From NCBI GenBank assembly GCA_025350665.1, contig JANXXJ010000165.1:1-34196 (forward strand): a stretch of 34,196 bases of DNA. The letters run 5' to 3'. Position 1 is the stretch's first letter. Each line of letters starts with the position of its first letter. The translations under genes were made by a program, and so were the position numbers. The notes beneath the pieces were generated by a model that did not search any database, was not told the DNA's origin, and saw only the letters and a program-made list of their open reading frames with translations. Below, piece by piece: positions 1-8,646 of this stretch. Origin of the DNA: Gemmatimonadota bacterium. GTDB lineage: Bacteria; Gemmatimonadota; Gemmatimonadetes; Gemmatimonadales; GWC2-71-9.

Positions 1-138
1 TTCGCCGCCCGCGCCACCAGAGCGGGCGACCACGTGGAGCTGATCGTCGTTCCGGGGGCCGGCCACTTCGAAGTCGTGTCGCCCGGAACTCCGGCCGGAG
101 CCCGGGTGGTCGCAACCGTGGCGAGCCTCGTTCACTAG
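1..138 (+). CDS. Alpha/beta hydrolase family protein, C-terminal fragment
   Basis: Only the last 45 codons are in the window; the frame is open from base 1 and stops at TAG. The peptide contains a beta-strand followed by VPGAGHFE, the usual context of the catalytic histidine near the C-terminus of alpha/beta-hydrolase proteins (strand, short loop, Gly-His-Phe/Glu). A final helix (VVATVASLV) follows, as expected for the end of that fold. The nucleophile and acid residues are off the window, so neither substrate nor true activity can be given. It converges with the TonB-dependent receptor gene; 47 bases separate the two stops. It could be any hydrolase, peptidase or acyltransferase of this fold. 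Confidence 0.55.
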   Translation, partial: FAARATRAGDHVELIVVPGAGHFEVVSPGTPAGARVVATVASLVH

Positions 139-154
139 CGATCCACCCCAACCC

Positions 155-176
155 GACAAAGAACCGGCGGAGCCGG
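155..176 (-). terminator. Possible intrinsic terminator of the TonB-dependent receptor gene
   Basis: On the minus strand, just after the receptor stop, a 5-bp perfect stem CCGGC-TCC-GCCGG is followed directly by TTCTTTGT. The stem is short and the T-run is interrupted, so termination may be weak. No T-run follows the stem on the plus strand. Confidence 0.4.
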
Positions 177-185
177 CCTCACCCA

Positions 186-2954
186 CTACTTGTTCAGCAG
201 CATCTCCGCCCGGACGTACAAATACCGCCCGTTGAAGCCGAACGGCGAGGCACCCGGATAGATGAACGTCCCGTTGTTGGTGTTGGCCTCGACCTTCACC
301 TGGTCCGGATAAACGTCGAAGATATTCCGGGCCCCGACCGAGAAATTGATCTGGCTGAAGTTGTAACCCACTTCGGCGTCGAACAGCGTCTTGGCGCCGA
401 AGGTCTCGAGCCCATCGAGGCTGCCGTCGATGAAGTTGCCGTAGTGCGAACTGCGCACCAATGAATGGAATCGGCCCTGGGAGTAGTTGGCCGTGAAGTT
501 GATCCGCCGGTCCGGCCGGTTCCGCTCGATCGCGTTGATGGTCACGATATCGAGCGCGCTGGTGTAGATCGTCCCCGTATTCTTGAGGATGTCCGGCAGC
601 GGCGAGATCCGGGTGATTTTGTTCTTGGTGTAGTTGAAAGAACCGAACAGATCCAGGACGCCTGCGCCCAGCGTCGTCCGGTAGCTCGCCGTGACGTCGA
701 TGCCGTCGGTCTTGGTATCGAGCGCGTTGGTCGGGAACTGGACCCCGGCGATCTGGGTGAGTCCCGAGTCCGCCAGGATCTGCGCGACCACCGGGTCCGA
801 GGTGCCGTCGAAGGTCGCGCCCAGGAGAATCCGGTCATTGATCTTGATGTGATACAGATCGACCGTCATCGTGAACTTAGAGGTCGGGCTCCAGGCGAAG
901 CCGGTACTGAGGTTGAAGGAGGTCTCCTCCTTGAGCGGCCTGGCCCCGAAAATCCTCGACGCCCGGTTGGTCACCGGAAAGTTGCCGATCTCCACCAGCA
1001 CGCCGTTCTGAATCGCCGTCGTGGTATGACTGTACCAGCTCTGCGACAGCCCGGGCGCCCGGAAGCCGGTGCTCGCCGCGCCCCGGATCACGAACTCCTT
1101 GGACGGCTGGTACCGAATCGCCGCCTTGCCGGTCACCCGCTTGCCGAAGTCACTGTAGCTCTCGAACCGGCCCGCCACGTTCATCAGTACCTTGGAACTC
1201 AGTTCGGTTTCGAGATCGACATAGCCGCCGACGTTGGACCGGTTGTTGGAGCTCGCGTCGGTGGGGGCGAAGCCCTGGAACACCGACGAGCCGGCCTGGG
1301 CGATGTCGTCGCCCTGCTGGGTCAGGTGATAGCCGTTGATCCACGAGGCCTTCTCGCCGGCCACCACATCGTACGTCTCCCGCCGGTAGGCCGCGCCGAA
1401 CGCCACGTTGACCGGCCGGCGGAGGCCCATCTCAACCGGACGCGAGGCATTGAAGGTCAGGTTGAACTCGCCGCGGCGAAGCTTGCCGGCATCGAACTTG
1501 GTCTGGTTGGGGATGCCCGGATCGTCCGCCGTGCCCAGGATGCCATCCTTGCCCGGCGCCGTCGCGTCCGTGAGGCTCGGCCCCAGCGACGAGTTCAGGG
1601 TGTGCTCGAGCTTGAACGCGAAACTGTTGAATCCGTAGTTGGCCCCGAAATCCATCCCCCAGCCGCCCGCCGTCGTCCGGATGCCACCCGCCGCCGAGTA
1701 GTCGACCACGGACGGCCGGAACTGCGGCAGGAAGCCGAGCGGATAGATCTGGGGCCAGTTGCGCGAATTCTGCGGTTTCCGGAAGAAACCGTTACCGGTG
1801 CCGTCGCGGTCCGAGTAGCCGCCGAAGGCGTAGAACTCCGTGGTGCCCTTCCTATCGAGCGGAAGCCGCAGGTTGGCGAACGTCTGGATGTCGCGCTCGA
1901 GGCCGTCACCCCAATGGACGTTCGGTTGAGCGACCCCATTCCGCTTCTGAAGTACTTGGCAGTTCGCCACCAGATCAGCCACGCCGTTCAGGTCGGGGAA
2001 ACTCCCGTCCGGGCAGGCCCGGTTGGTCGGACTCCGCTTGAGCACCTGGCCGAACAGCGACAGCGATCCGCGCCCCAGCTTGAGGCCCACGCCGCTGTTC
2101 ACATCCACCGACGCGCCGTCATCCGGACCCTTCCCCGTCACATACTGGCCGTAGTTGGTCGTCAGGAAGGGCGAGAACTGCCCCTCCTTGAGGACCAGGT
2201 TGACCACGCCGGCGATCGCGTCGGACCCGTACTGGGTCGAGGCACCGTCCCGGAGAACCTCGATCCGCTCCACCGCGCTCGATGGGAAGGCGTTCAAGTC
2301 AACACCGCTCGAGCCCGGCGCAGAGCCGTTCGAGAAGACGTTGAGCAGCGCCGTCTGGTGCCGCCGCTGGCCGTTGATCAGCACCAGGCTGTGGTCAGGA
2401 GACAATCCCCGGAGCGTGAACGGCCGCACGATTTCGGTCGCGTCGGTCACCGGCTGCTTCGGAAAGTTGGCCGACGGCGACAGCTGGGCCAGAATCTGGC
2501 TTGTTTCCGTCGTACCGAGTTTCTTGATCTCCTCGGCGGTGAAGATGTCGACCGGAACCGCCAGCTCCTCAGCCGCGGTGTGCCGGGCTCGCGAGCCGGT
2601 GACCACCTGGAGCGGCGCCAGCTCTACGGCGGACCGGCCCAGTGTGAAGTCGACTTCCACGGAGAGCCCGGCCGTCACCTTGACCAGCTTCGTCGTCGGC
2701 AGGTAGCCGATGCCACGGGCCCGGATGGTCTGGGTCCCGGCGGGGACCCCGCTGAGCGTATAGCGGCCGCGGGCGTCGGAGATGGTTCGAAGCGTGGACT
2801 GCTCCACGCCGACCACGGCACCGATGATCGCGCTCCCCGTGCTGTCGGAGATGCGCCCCCGGACAATGCCGGATTGCGCCGATGCGACTGACGTCACGGC
2901 CGTCAGAATTGCCGATACGAACACGAATTTGCCGGACATGGGCTGCCAGGACAT
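186..2954 (-). CDS. TonB-dependent receptor with N-terminal carboxypeptidase-regulatory-like domain
   Basis: Outer-membrane active transporter of 922 aa, energised by TonB; substrate unknown. A signal peptide (about 1-27, ending VASAQ) is followed by a transthyretin-like carboxypeptidase-regulatory domain (about 28-108; GRISDSTGSAIIGAVV, GRYTLSGVPAG). The plug domain (about 115-255) carries RPFTLRGL, LVLINGQRRH and IEVLRDGASTQYGSDAIAGVVN, all diagnostic of TonB receptors. The rest is a beta-barrel rich in aromatic strands. The ORF track extends the frame to 3518, but that part overlaps the upstream gene. I chose ATG 2954 because GGAGG lies 4 nt upstream and the signal peptide follows at once; ATG 2939 is the alternative. 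It follows the BNR-propeller gene on the same strand with a 77-base spacer, so co-transcription is possible. The regulatory domain at the N-terminus is typical of Bacteroidota and Gemmatimonadota receptors. Confidence 0.93.
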   Translation of the reverse strand: MSWQPMSGKFVFVSAILTAVTSVASAQSGIVRGRISDSTGSAIIGAVVGVEQSTLRTISDARGRYTLSGVPAGTQTIRARGIGYLPTTKLVKVTAGLSVEVDFTLGRSAVELAPLQVVTGSRARHTAAEELAVPVDIFTAEEIKKLGTTETSQILAQLSPSANFPKQPVTDATEIVRPFTLRGLSPDHSLVLINGQRRHQTALLNVFSNGSAPGSSGVDLNAFPSSAVERIEVLRDGASTQYGSDAIAGVVNLVLKEGQFSPFLTTNYGQYVTGKGPDDGASVDVNSGVGLKLGRGSLSLFGQVLKRSPTNRACPDGSFPDLNGVADLVANCQVLQKRNGVAQPNVHWGDGLERDIQTFANLRLPLDRKGTTEFYAFGGYSDRDGTGNGFFRKPQNSRNWPQIYPLGFLPQFRPSVVDYSAAGGIRTTAGGWGMDFGANYGFNSFAFKLEHTLNSSLGPSLTDATAPGKDGILGTADDPGIPNQTKFDAGKLRRGEFNLTFNASRPVEMGLRRPVNVAFGAAYRRETYDVVAGEKASWINGYHLTQQGDDIAQAGSSVFQGFAPTDASSNNRSNVGGYVDLETELSSKVLMNVAGRFESYSDFGKRVTGKAAIRYQPSKEFVIRGAASTGFRAPGLSQSWYSHTTTAIQNGVLVEIGNFPVTNRASRIFGARPLKEETSFNLSTGFAWSPTSKFTMTVDLYHIKINDRILLGATFDGTSDPVVAQILADSGLTQIAGVQFPTNALDTKTDGIDVTASYRTTLGAGVLDLFGSFNYTKNKITRISPLPDILKNTGTIYTSALDIVTINAIERNRPDRRINFTANYSQGRFHSLVRSSHYGNFIDGSLDGLETFGAKTLFDAEVGYNFSQINFSVGARNIFDVYPDQVKVEANTNNGTFIYPGASPFGFNGRYLYVRAEMLLNK

Positions 2955-3001
2955 TACGCCTCCAGGGGCTGGAATAGTTGCCCGAAGAAAACCGCCCAAT
3001 C

Positions 3002-3028
3002 CTTGCCAAGGCAAGCCTCCCCGGAGGC
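3002..3028 (-). repeat. Two adjacent short inverted repeats in the propeller/receptor spacer
   Basis: The 77-base spacer between the propeller stop and the receptor start contains GCCTC-N4-GAGGC (3015-3028) directly abutting CTTGCC-AA-GGCAAG (3002-3015). On the minus strand the second repeat is followed, after about ten bases, by TTTTCTTC. This could be a leaky terminator or a processing site between the two genes. The stems are short and the distance to the T-run is too long for a standard terminator. Confidence 0.3.
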
Positions 3029-3031
3029 CGT

Positions 3032-6000
3032 TCATCGCGCCTCCGCCGCCTTGAATTCTGCGCTGGCCTCCGCCACCTCGGCCCGAAGCTCCGCGAGCCG
3101 TTCCGTCACATCCCGTCCCATCCGCTGATCGGCGATCAGCGTCATAGAGTACAGGAACATCGTCTGCTCGGCCAGGCGCGGCGTGGGGTATCGCCCGCCT
3201 TCGGCCGTGAGCCGCCTGGCAAGGGCGGCGAGACGCTCGTTGTCCGACTGCTTCCGCGCCTCCGCCACCCTGGTCACCAGATCGGCGACCTCCTCCGCCA
3301 GGCCCCGCGTCGCGATCGCCAGCGTATACTGCTGGGTGAGATCGGCCGCGGTCACGCCCGACGCCGCGAGCCGCGGATCGGGAAGGATCCGGAACGGCTG
3401 GGTGATCACCGACCCGCCGGCCGTTAGGCGGACCCGATAGGCGGCCGGCACTACCCAGGGGCCTGAACCGCCCCGGCCCCGGCCGTTCTGGCGAGGCCCC
3501 GCCACGGAAAAGCCCCACCGGAACCGGTGGTGCCCCGCCGTCTTCGGGATTCTCGCCGTACCATAGCGCTCGATCTCCGGCCGCCGCATTCCCTGCCCCG
3601 CGCGGACCGACTCGTTCTGGTCCTCGCTCGAGAACCGTCGAATCACCTTGTCCCTGGCGTCCAGCACTTCGAGAACGACCTCGCCCAGCGGAGCGCTCGG
3701 CAGGAAATAGTCGAAGTACATCCCGGGCGTCGGATACTCGGCACCGCCGGGTTCATGACTGGCCACGGCATACCGAAGCCGGACCGCGTCCCTCGGCCGC
3801 ACCAGATACGCCGGCGCACCCGGCACCGCATCGGCCGCCTGCCGGACCGGCGACAGATCATCGAGGCTCCAGAATGACCGGCCCATGGTCGAAAGCACGA
3901 GGTCGTCCCGATGAATCAGGATGTCGGTGACCGGTGTCACCGGCAGATTGAGCTGGAAGGGCCGCCAGGTGCCGCCATCGTCGGTCGAGAGAAAGAGCCC
4001 GAACTCCGTGCCGGCATAGAGCAGGCCCTGGCGCACCGGATCTTCGCGAACGACGCGGGTGGGATCGTCGGCCGGAATCCCGTTGGCGCCGGTCGTGAGT
4101 CGGGTCCAGCTCTTCCCATAGTCCACGGTCCGGTAGATGTAGGGCCGCCAATCGCCGAGGAGGTAGCGATAGACCGCGATGTAGGCCTTGCCCTTGCGGT
4201 GCGGCGACCACTCGACGTTCTGCACCCGGCCGCCCGGCGGCAAATCCACCGGTGTGACGTCGGTCCAGGTGGCGCCCCCGTTGCGGGTGACGTGAACCGG
4301 CCCATCGTTCGCCCCGACCAGAATCGCGCCTGCCTCGAGCGGTGACTCCTGGACCGCGTAAATCGTGCTGTAGTACTCCTCGCCGGTGATGTCACGGGTC
4401 AGGGGTCCGCCGGAGAGCACCTGCGTTTCCGGCCGGTGCGCCGTCAGGTCCGGCGAGATCCGGTCCCAGGTCTTGCCCTCGTCGCGGGTCCGGTAGAGGT
4501 ACTGCGAGGCGTGATAGACGGCGTGCGGCGCGTGCGGAGATACGTGAATCGGAGACACCCGCTGAAACCGGTCCCGCATCTCCTTGGGGTCGTGGCCATA
4601 GAGATCGCGCGCGCCGACCCAGTACACCTGCTCCTGGCCGGTCTTCTGGTCGTACCGTCCGAACTGGCCCTTGCAGTTGGAATAGACGATCGACGGATCG
4701 CCGGGTTTGGGCACCGCGGGCCCGGTCTCGCACCCCCCGATCTGTTTCCACATTGCCGCCGGGTGATCCACGCTCCAGGAATAGATCGGCAGCGACGGCA
4801 CCGCGATGGTGCTGTTGTCCTGCTGGCCGGCGTAGACGAAATATGGCGTGGCATCGTCCGCCGCGATCTGATAAAGCTCGGCCGTCGGCTGATTGAGCTG
4901 CGTGGACCAGGTCATCCCGTCGTCCTGCGTCACGTTCGCCCCGCCGTCGTTCGACTGGATCCAGATCTTCGGGTTTTTCGGATTGATCCAGAGATCGTGA
5001 TTGTCCCCATGGGGAACCGACTTGAAGTCCCACTTGGCGCCGCCGTTGGTCGAGACGAAGAACCCGGTGGCGCTCACGAACACCCGGTCCGCGTTGGTCG
5101 GGTCCGCGTCGATGTTGCAGTAGTAGAACGGGCGGTCGAGCAGGCTGGCCTGGGTGCTCATCAGTCTCCAGGTCGCCCCGCGGTCGTCGCTCCGATAGAC
5201 GCCGCCCTCACCCAGCGGTGCCTCGATCAGAGCGTAGACCCGGTTCGGATCCGCCGCGGACACCGCCAGGTCTGCCTTGCCGAAAAGACCGGCGGGCAAC
5301 CCGCCGCCCAGCTTGACCCAGGTATCGCCCCCGTCGACCGACTTGTAGATCCCGCCCTCACGCGCCCCGCTGATGATGGTCCACGGCTTTCGCTCGCCGC
5401 GCCACATCGTGGCGTAGATCTCCCGCGGATTGTCCGGAGCAAATTCGAGATCGGCGGCGCCGGTCGAGTCGGACACGAACAGAACCTTCGTCCAGCTCCG
5501 GCCCCCGTCCGTGGTGCGATAGACCCCCCGATCGGGATTCGGCCCGAATGCCTGGCCGATCGCCGCCACGTAGACGATGCGAGGGTCACTCGGATGGACG
5601 ATCACCGCGCCGATCTGCCCGACGGCCACCAGTCCGATCGACTGCCAGGTTCGCCCCGCGTCAACCGACTTGTAGACCCCCTTGCCCGTGATGACGTTGC
5701 TCCGGATGCCGTCGGACCCCGTCCCGACGTACACCACGTTGGGATCGGAGTCCGCCACGTCGATCGCCCCGATGGAGGGCGTCGCGAAGAAGCCGTCCGA
5801 GACGTTCTGCCAGGAGATTCCGGCGTCCGCGGTCTTCCAGACTCCGCCTCCGGTCGCACCCATGTAGAAGGTGAGTGGCTGCTCGGCGATGCCCGCCACG
5901 GCGGTCACCCGGCCCCCACGGCTGGGTCCCAGCAGGCGGAACCTGAGATCGGTCAGGGCCGATGGCGAAACGCCGGTAGAACTCTGAGCCTGCGCCGCCC

Positions 6001-6055
6001 GCCCCGCTCCGATCGCCAGCACCGCCAGCAGGACTGCCGGGTTCAGCTGTTGCAT
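3032..6055 (-). CDS. Exported sortilin/VPS10-type BNR-repeat propeller protein (glycosyl-hydrolase-like)
   Basis: A 1007-aa protein with a Sec signal peptide (MQQLNPAVLLAVLAIGAGRAAQA). It is packed with Asp-box (BNR) motifs of the form S/T-x-D-x-G-x-T/S-W: KTADAGISW, KSVDAGRTW, RTTDGGRSW, KSVDGGDTW, RSDDRGATW, RTRDEGKTW, TRNGGATW, RTVDYGKSW and STDDGGTW. These fit two stacked propellers, as in VPS10/sortilin and xyloglucanase-like proteins. The last 250 residues include a beta-rich part and a helical tail. Database names for this family are often 'glycosyl hydrolase', but I see no catalytic residues that would support an enzymatic claim. The ORF track begins at 6082; I prefer ATG 6055, which has GGAG 7 nt upstream and sits directly at the signal peptide. 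It lies upstream of the TonB receptor on the same strand, so a shared role at the cell surface is possible. Confidence 0.85.
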   Translation of the reverse strand: MQQLNPAVLLAVLAIGAGRAAQAQSSTGVSPSALTDLRFRLLGPSRGGRVTAVAGIAEQPLTFYMGATGGGVWKTADAGISWQNVSDGFFATPSIGAIDVADSDPNVVYVGTGSDGIRSNVITGKGVYKSVDAGRTWQSIGLVAVGQIGAVIVHPSDPRIVYVAAIGQAFGPNPDRGVYRTTDGGRSWTKVLFVSDSTGAADLEFAPDNPREIYATMWRGERKPWTIISGAREGGIYKSVDGGDTWVKLGGGLPAGLFGKADLAVSAADPNRVYALIEAPLGEGGVYRSDDRGATWRLMSTQASLLDRPFYYCNIDADPTNADRVFVSATGFFVSTNGGAKWDFKSVPHGDNHDLWINPKNPKIWIQSNDGGANVTQDDGMTWSTQLNQPTAELYQIAADDATPYFVYAGQQDNSTIAVPSLPIYSWSVDHPAAMWKQIGGCETGPAVPKPGDPSIVYSNCKGQFGRYDQKTGQEQVYWVGARDLYGHDPKEMRDRFQRVSPIHVSPHAPHAVYHASQYLYRTRDEGKTWDRISPDLTAHRPETQVLSGGPLTRDITGEEYYSTIYAVQESPLEAGAILVGANDGPVHVTRNGGATWTDVTPVDLPPGGRVQNVEWSPHRKGKAYIAVYRYLLGDWRPYIYRTVDYGKSWTRLTTGANGIPADDPTRVVREDPVRQGLLYAGTEFGLFLSTDDGGTWRPFQLNLPVTPVTDILIHRDDLVLSTMGRSFWSLDDLSPVRQAADAVPGAPAYLVRPRDAVRLRYAVASHEPGGAEYPTPGMYFDYFLPSAPLGEVVLEVLDARDKVIRRFSSEDQNESVRAGQGMRRPEIERYGTARIPKTAGHHRFRWGFSVAGPRQNGRGRGGSGPWVVPAAYRVRLTAGGSVITQPFRILPDPRLAASGVTAADLTQQYTLAIATRGLAEEVADLVTRVAEARKQSDNERLAALARRLTAEGGRYPTPRLAEQTMFLYSMTLIADQRMGRDVTERLAELRAEVAEASAEFKAAEAR

Positions 6056-6152
6056 CTCGTTTCTCCACAAGGACTTGGACAACCGGATTGGCTACCGCCA
6101 CGAACCCGGGGCCGATCATGAGATGGGCACGGAGTCTGCACGACAGCCCCCC

Positions 6153-6566
6153 ATGACAACCAATTCGATCGTGGCCCGATTTCGCGACGGCAGGACGCTC
6201 AAGGGCACGACGCTCAACGTCGACCTCGCCAAGCCGAAGTTCCACCTCCGGATCGACGGCACGGTCGAGGAAATCAAGCTGAACGATCTCAAGGCGCTGT
6301 TCTTCGTCAAGGATTTCGCCGGCAATGCCGCCCACACTGAGGCGGTCGAACCGACGCCGGGAGATCCGCGCCTCGTTGGCGCCAGGAAGATCGCGGTCCG
6401 GTTCGAAGATGGTGAGACCATCGTCGGGATGTCGAACCGGTTTCCGCCCCTCGGCACCTACTTCTTCATGCTCCCGATCGACCCGAAGAGCAACAACATC
6501 CGCATCCTGGTCAACCGAAGCGCCACGACCGGCATCGTCGACGCGTCCCTGCTCAGCATCCGCTGA
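6153..6566 (+). CDS. Small conserved protein of unknown function (DUF6982-like)
   Basis: A 137-aa cytoplasmic-looking protein with no signal peptide. It has two similar halves, each opening with a strand and a charged turn: ARFRDGRTLKGTT near residue 8 and VRFEDGETIVGMS near residue 80. The segments LKALFFVKDFAGN and FFMLPIDPKSNNIRILVN resemble a family I associate with DUF6982 (small beta proteins, no known activity); this is from memory, not a search. ATG 6153 starts just before the first conserved strand but has no clear Shine-Dalgarno. ATG 6123 (147 aa) and the ORF-track start 6075 are alternatives; the extra residues look non-conserved. It is divergent from the propeller gene and convergent with the M28 peptidase gene, whose stop is only 4 bases away. 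Confidence 0.7.
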   Translation: MTTNSIVARFRDGRTLKGTTLNVDLAKPKFHLRIDGTVEEIKLNDLKALFFVKDFAGNAAHTEAVEPTPGDPRLVGARKIAVRFEDGETIVGMSNRFPPLGTYFFMLPIDPKSNNIRILVNRSATTGIVDASLLSIR

Positions 6567-6570
6567 CGGC

Positions 6571-8238
6571 CTAACGTCCGAGCTGTTTCTCCCGCGCGGC
6601 CCGGAATTCGTTCCCAGCCCGCCACATCGGAAAGACCTTCGCCTCCGCCACCCAGTACCCCACCGTGAGCAGCAACTTCAGGTCATCGATCGCCCCGTCG
6701 AGGTTCCAGCTGGTCTTCACCTCGTCCGACGGCTTGTGGTAGTCCTCGGCGACATACCGTTCCTCGAGCTTCATCCCGTAGTCGGCCGGCTGGCCGAGGT
6801 ATTCGATGCCTGCCTCCATGTAGAGCGCCGGGACGCCCTGCTTGGCGAAGTTGAAGTGGTCGGAGCGGTAGTAATAGCCCTTCTCCGGAAACGGATCCGG
6901 TCTGAGGGTCCGGTTCTGCCCCTGGGCCGCATCGTGGAGATAGTCGTCCATCTCCGACGCGCCCAGGCCGATCACCGTGACGTCCCTGGTCCGCCCGCCG
7001 GTGTTGAGGCCGTCAATGTTGATGTCCGCCAGCGTCTTCGCCAGGGGATAAAGCGGCGTCACTGCGTAGTACTGCGAGCCCAGGAGCCCCTGCTCCTCCC
7101 CGGTAACCGACACGAACAGAATCGATCGCTTGGGCGCCGGCGTCATCGTCTTGAACCCCCGCGCCAGCGTCAGCAGCGCCGCGGTTCCGCTCGCGTTGTC
7201 GACCGCGCCGTTGTAGATCGAGTCGCCGTTGACCTTGGCGCCGATCCCGAAATGATCCCAGTGGGCGGTGTAGATGACGTATTCATCCTTGAGGGCCGGA
7301 TCGCTGCCGGTGATCTTCGCTACCACGTTCCGGGAATCGACCGTGCGGAGCGTGTTCTTGATGGTCATGGAGGCGGAGAGACCGAGCGGCACCGGCTTGA
7401 ACTCACGGGTGGCCGCTTCGGACTTGAGCGAATCGAAGTTCCGGCCGGCCATCGCGAACAGGGCCTTGGCCTGATCGAGGCTGATCCATCCCTCGATGGC
7501 GGCCCGGGCCATGTTCTTGTCCGGCGTGACGAGATCGAACTGCTCGGCGGTCTTCCCCTGCACCACCACGAAGGGATAGCCCGCGGGGCCGGTTTCGTGC
7601 ACGATCAGCACAGCGGCCGCCTTGTGGCGCATCCCCTGTTCGTACTTGTAGGTCCACCGGCCGTAATAGGTCATCGCCTTCCCGCCGAACTGGGTCGTGT
7701 CGGCAAGCGGCGGATCATTCACCAGCATGACCAGCGTCTTGCCCGCCACGTCGAGGCCCTTGAAATCGTCCCACTTGAACTCGGGGGCCTCGACGCCATA
7801 CCCCACGAAGACCATCTCGGAATTGGCGATCGACGCCTGATCCGCCACGTGCTTGGTCCAGGCCACGACATCGTCGCGCCATTTGAGGATCCGGGTGGTA
7901 CTGCCCTTCTTGACCACCAGAGCCGTCTTCGGGTCGGCGGTAATCCCGACCAGCGGCACCTGCTGGATATAGCTCCCGTCCGGGTTGCCGGGCTCAAGGC
8001 CGATCGCCTTGAACTGCGCCTCGAGATACCCGACCGTGCGGTCTTCGCCGATGGTCCCCGGCAGCCGGCCCTGGAACGAGTCGGAGGCCAGCATGACGAT
8101 GTCCCCGAGGAGGGTCTTCTTGTCGAGAGACGCGGAAGCGCCCGCCGGAACCGCCGGCCGTTCACCGCCGCCCGCCGGGCTCCCGCCCCCGCACGCCACC
8201 GCCCCGCCGAGGACCAGCCCGATCACGATTCGCCGCAT
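6571..8238 (-). CDS. M28-family zinc aminopeptidase lipoprotein with PA-type insert
   Basis: A 555-aa exported metallopeptidase predicted to remove N-terminal amino acids in the periplasm or at the cell surface. The N-terminus MRRIVIGLVLGGAVACGGG is a lipoprotein signal with a GGAVAC lipobox. The di-zinc site is visible: His in TAHWDHFG, the bridging Asp in AVDNASGTAALL, the catalytic and metal Glu pair in VTGEEQGLLGS, Asp in NIDGLN, and His in DYHKPSDE. A protease-associated-like segment (about residues 130-270; VFVGYGVEAPEFKWDDFKG, AAAVLIVHE) precedes the catalytic half, as in many secreted M28 enzymes. ATG 8238 is preceded by AAGGAG with a 7-nt gap. The ORF-track start at 8490 would run through the divergent alkyltransferase-like gene and is rejected. 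Substrate specificity cannot be read from sequence. Confidence 0.93.
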   Translation of the reverse strand: MRRIVIGLVLGGAVACGGGSPAGGGERPAVPAGASASLDKKTLLGDIVMLASDSFQGRLPGTIGEDRTVGYLEAQFKAIGLEPGNPDGSYIQQVPLVGITADPKTALVVKKGSTTRILKWRDDVVAWTKHVADQASIANSEMVFVGYGVEAPEFKWDDFKGLDVAGKTLVMLVNDPPLADTTQFGGKAMTYYGRWTYKYEQGMRHKAAAVLIVHETGPAGYPFVVVQGKTAEQFDLVTPDKNMARAAIEGWISLDQAKALFAMAGRNFDSLKSEAATREFKPVPLGLSASMTIKNTLRTVDSRNVVAKITGSDPALKDEYVIYTAHWDHFGIGAKVNGDSIYNGAVDNASGTAALLTLARGFKTMTPAPKRSILFVSVTGEEQGLLGSQYYAVTPLYPLAKTLADINIDGLNTGGRTRDVTVIGLGASEMDDYLHDAAQGQNRTLRPDPFPEKGYYYRSDHFNFAKQGVPALYMEAGIEYLGQPADYGMKLEERYVAEDYHKPSDEVKTSWNLDGAIDDLKLLLTVGYWVAEAKVFPMWRAGNEFRAAREKQLGR

Positions 8239-8249
8239 GGAGGATCTCC

Positions 8250-8277
8250 TTGCCCGGCTTTGCGCCGGTCCTATAAT
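8250..8277 (+). promoter_or_regulatory. Sigma70-type promoter of the alkyltransferase-like gene (leaderless)
   Basis: A -35-like TTGCCC (8250-8255; 4 of 6 consensus) and a perfect -10 TATAAT (8272-8277) are separated by 16 bp. The ATG of the downstream gene begins 9 nt after the -10, so transcription should start at or within a few bases of the start codon. No Shine-Dalgarno lies between. The whole promoter fits in the 48-bp space between divergent start codons. On the other strand TATAGG overlaps the same -10, possibly serving the M28 gene, but I see no good -35 for it. Confidence 0.65.
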
Positions 8278-8286
8278 TGACATCGA

Positions 8287-8646
8287 ATGAAAACCACCCT
8301 CACGAGCCGGGCCCCGAAGTCGACGCCGCCGTCGAGCTACCAGAGAATCTACGCGGCCACCCGCAAGATTCCTCGGGGGCGGGTGTCGACCTACGGCCGG
8401 ATTGCGACGCTCGCGGGCCTCGGCGGTCACGCCCGCCAGGTCGGCTACGCCATGCACGCTCTGCCCGCCGGCTCGATGGTACCGTGGCATCGCGTCATCA
8501 ACGCCCAGGGCGAGATCAGTCTCCGGCGACGCCCGGGCGCCGAGCTCACCCAGCGCATGCTGCTCGAGCGCGAGCGCATCCGCTTCAGTGGCCGCGGACG
8601 CGTGGACCTCGCCCGTTACGGCTGGCCCGGAAAGGTCCGCTCATGA
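8287..8646 (+). CDS. atl: Alkyltransferase-like protein (MGMT-fold, catalytic Cys replaced by Trp)
   Basis: A 119-aa protein made only of the DNA-binding C-terminal domain of O6-alkylguanine-DNA alkyltransferases. The helix-turn-helix region IPRGRVSTYGRIATLAG and the arginine-finger region GGHARQVGYAM are clear. The active-site PCHRV motif reads PWHRV (Trp about residue 67), so it cannot accept the alkyl group. Such ATL proteins (E. coli YbaZ, S. pombe Atl1) bind and flip O6-alkylguanine and hand the lesion to nucleotide excision repair. Its ATG lies 9 nt after a perfect TATAAT, so the mRNA is probably leaderless. The stop overlaps the start of the HAD gene (ATGA), so the two are translated together. 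The symbol is given for the family, not a specific orthologue. Confidence 0.9.
   Translation: MKTTLTSRAPKSTPPSSYQRIYAATRKIPRGRVSTYGRIATLAGLGGHARQVGYAMHALPAGSMVPWHRVINAQGEISLRRRPGAELTQRMLLERERIRFSGRGRVDLARYGWPGKVRS

Noticed and set aside
465-2891. 808-aa plus-strand ORF opposite the TonB-dependent receptor gene
   Set aside because: Arg/Val/Asp-rich translation with no motif; it is the antisense shadow expected in high-GC coding sequence. The receptor on the other strand has clear domains.
2955-3518. 188-residue N-terminal extension of the TonB receptor in the ORF track
   Set aside because: It lies over the end of the propeller gene, is Arg/Gly-rich and comes before a normal signal peptide with its own GGAGG.
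4436-6121. 561-aa plus-strand ORF opposite the BNR-propeller gene
   Set aside because: Antisense shadow with no recognisable domain; the minus-strand protein has repeated Asp-box motifs.
6325-8280. 651-aa plus-strand ORF over the M28 peptidase gene
   Set aside because: Low-complexity Arg/His/Gly composition and no motif; it also runs across the end of the small unknown gene and the lipoprotein signal of the peptidase.
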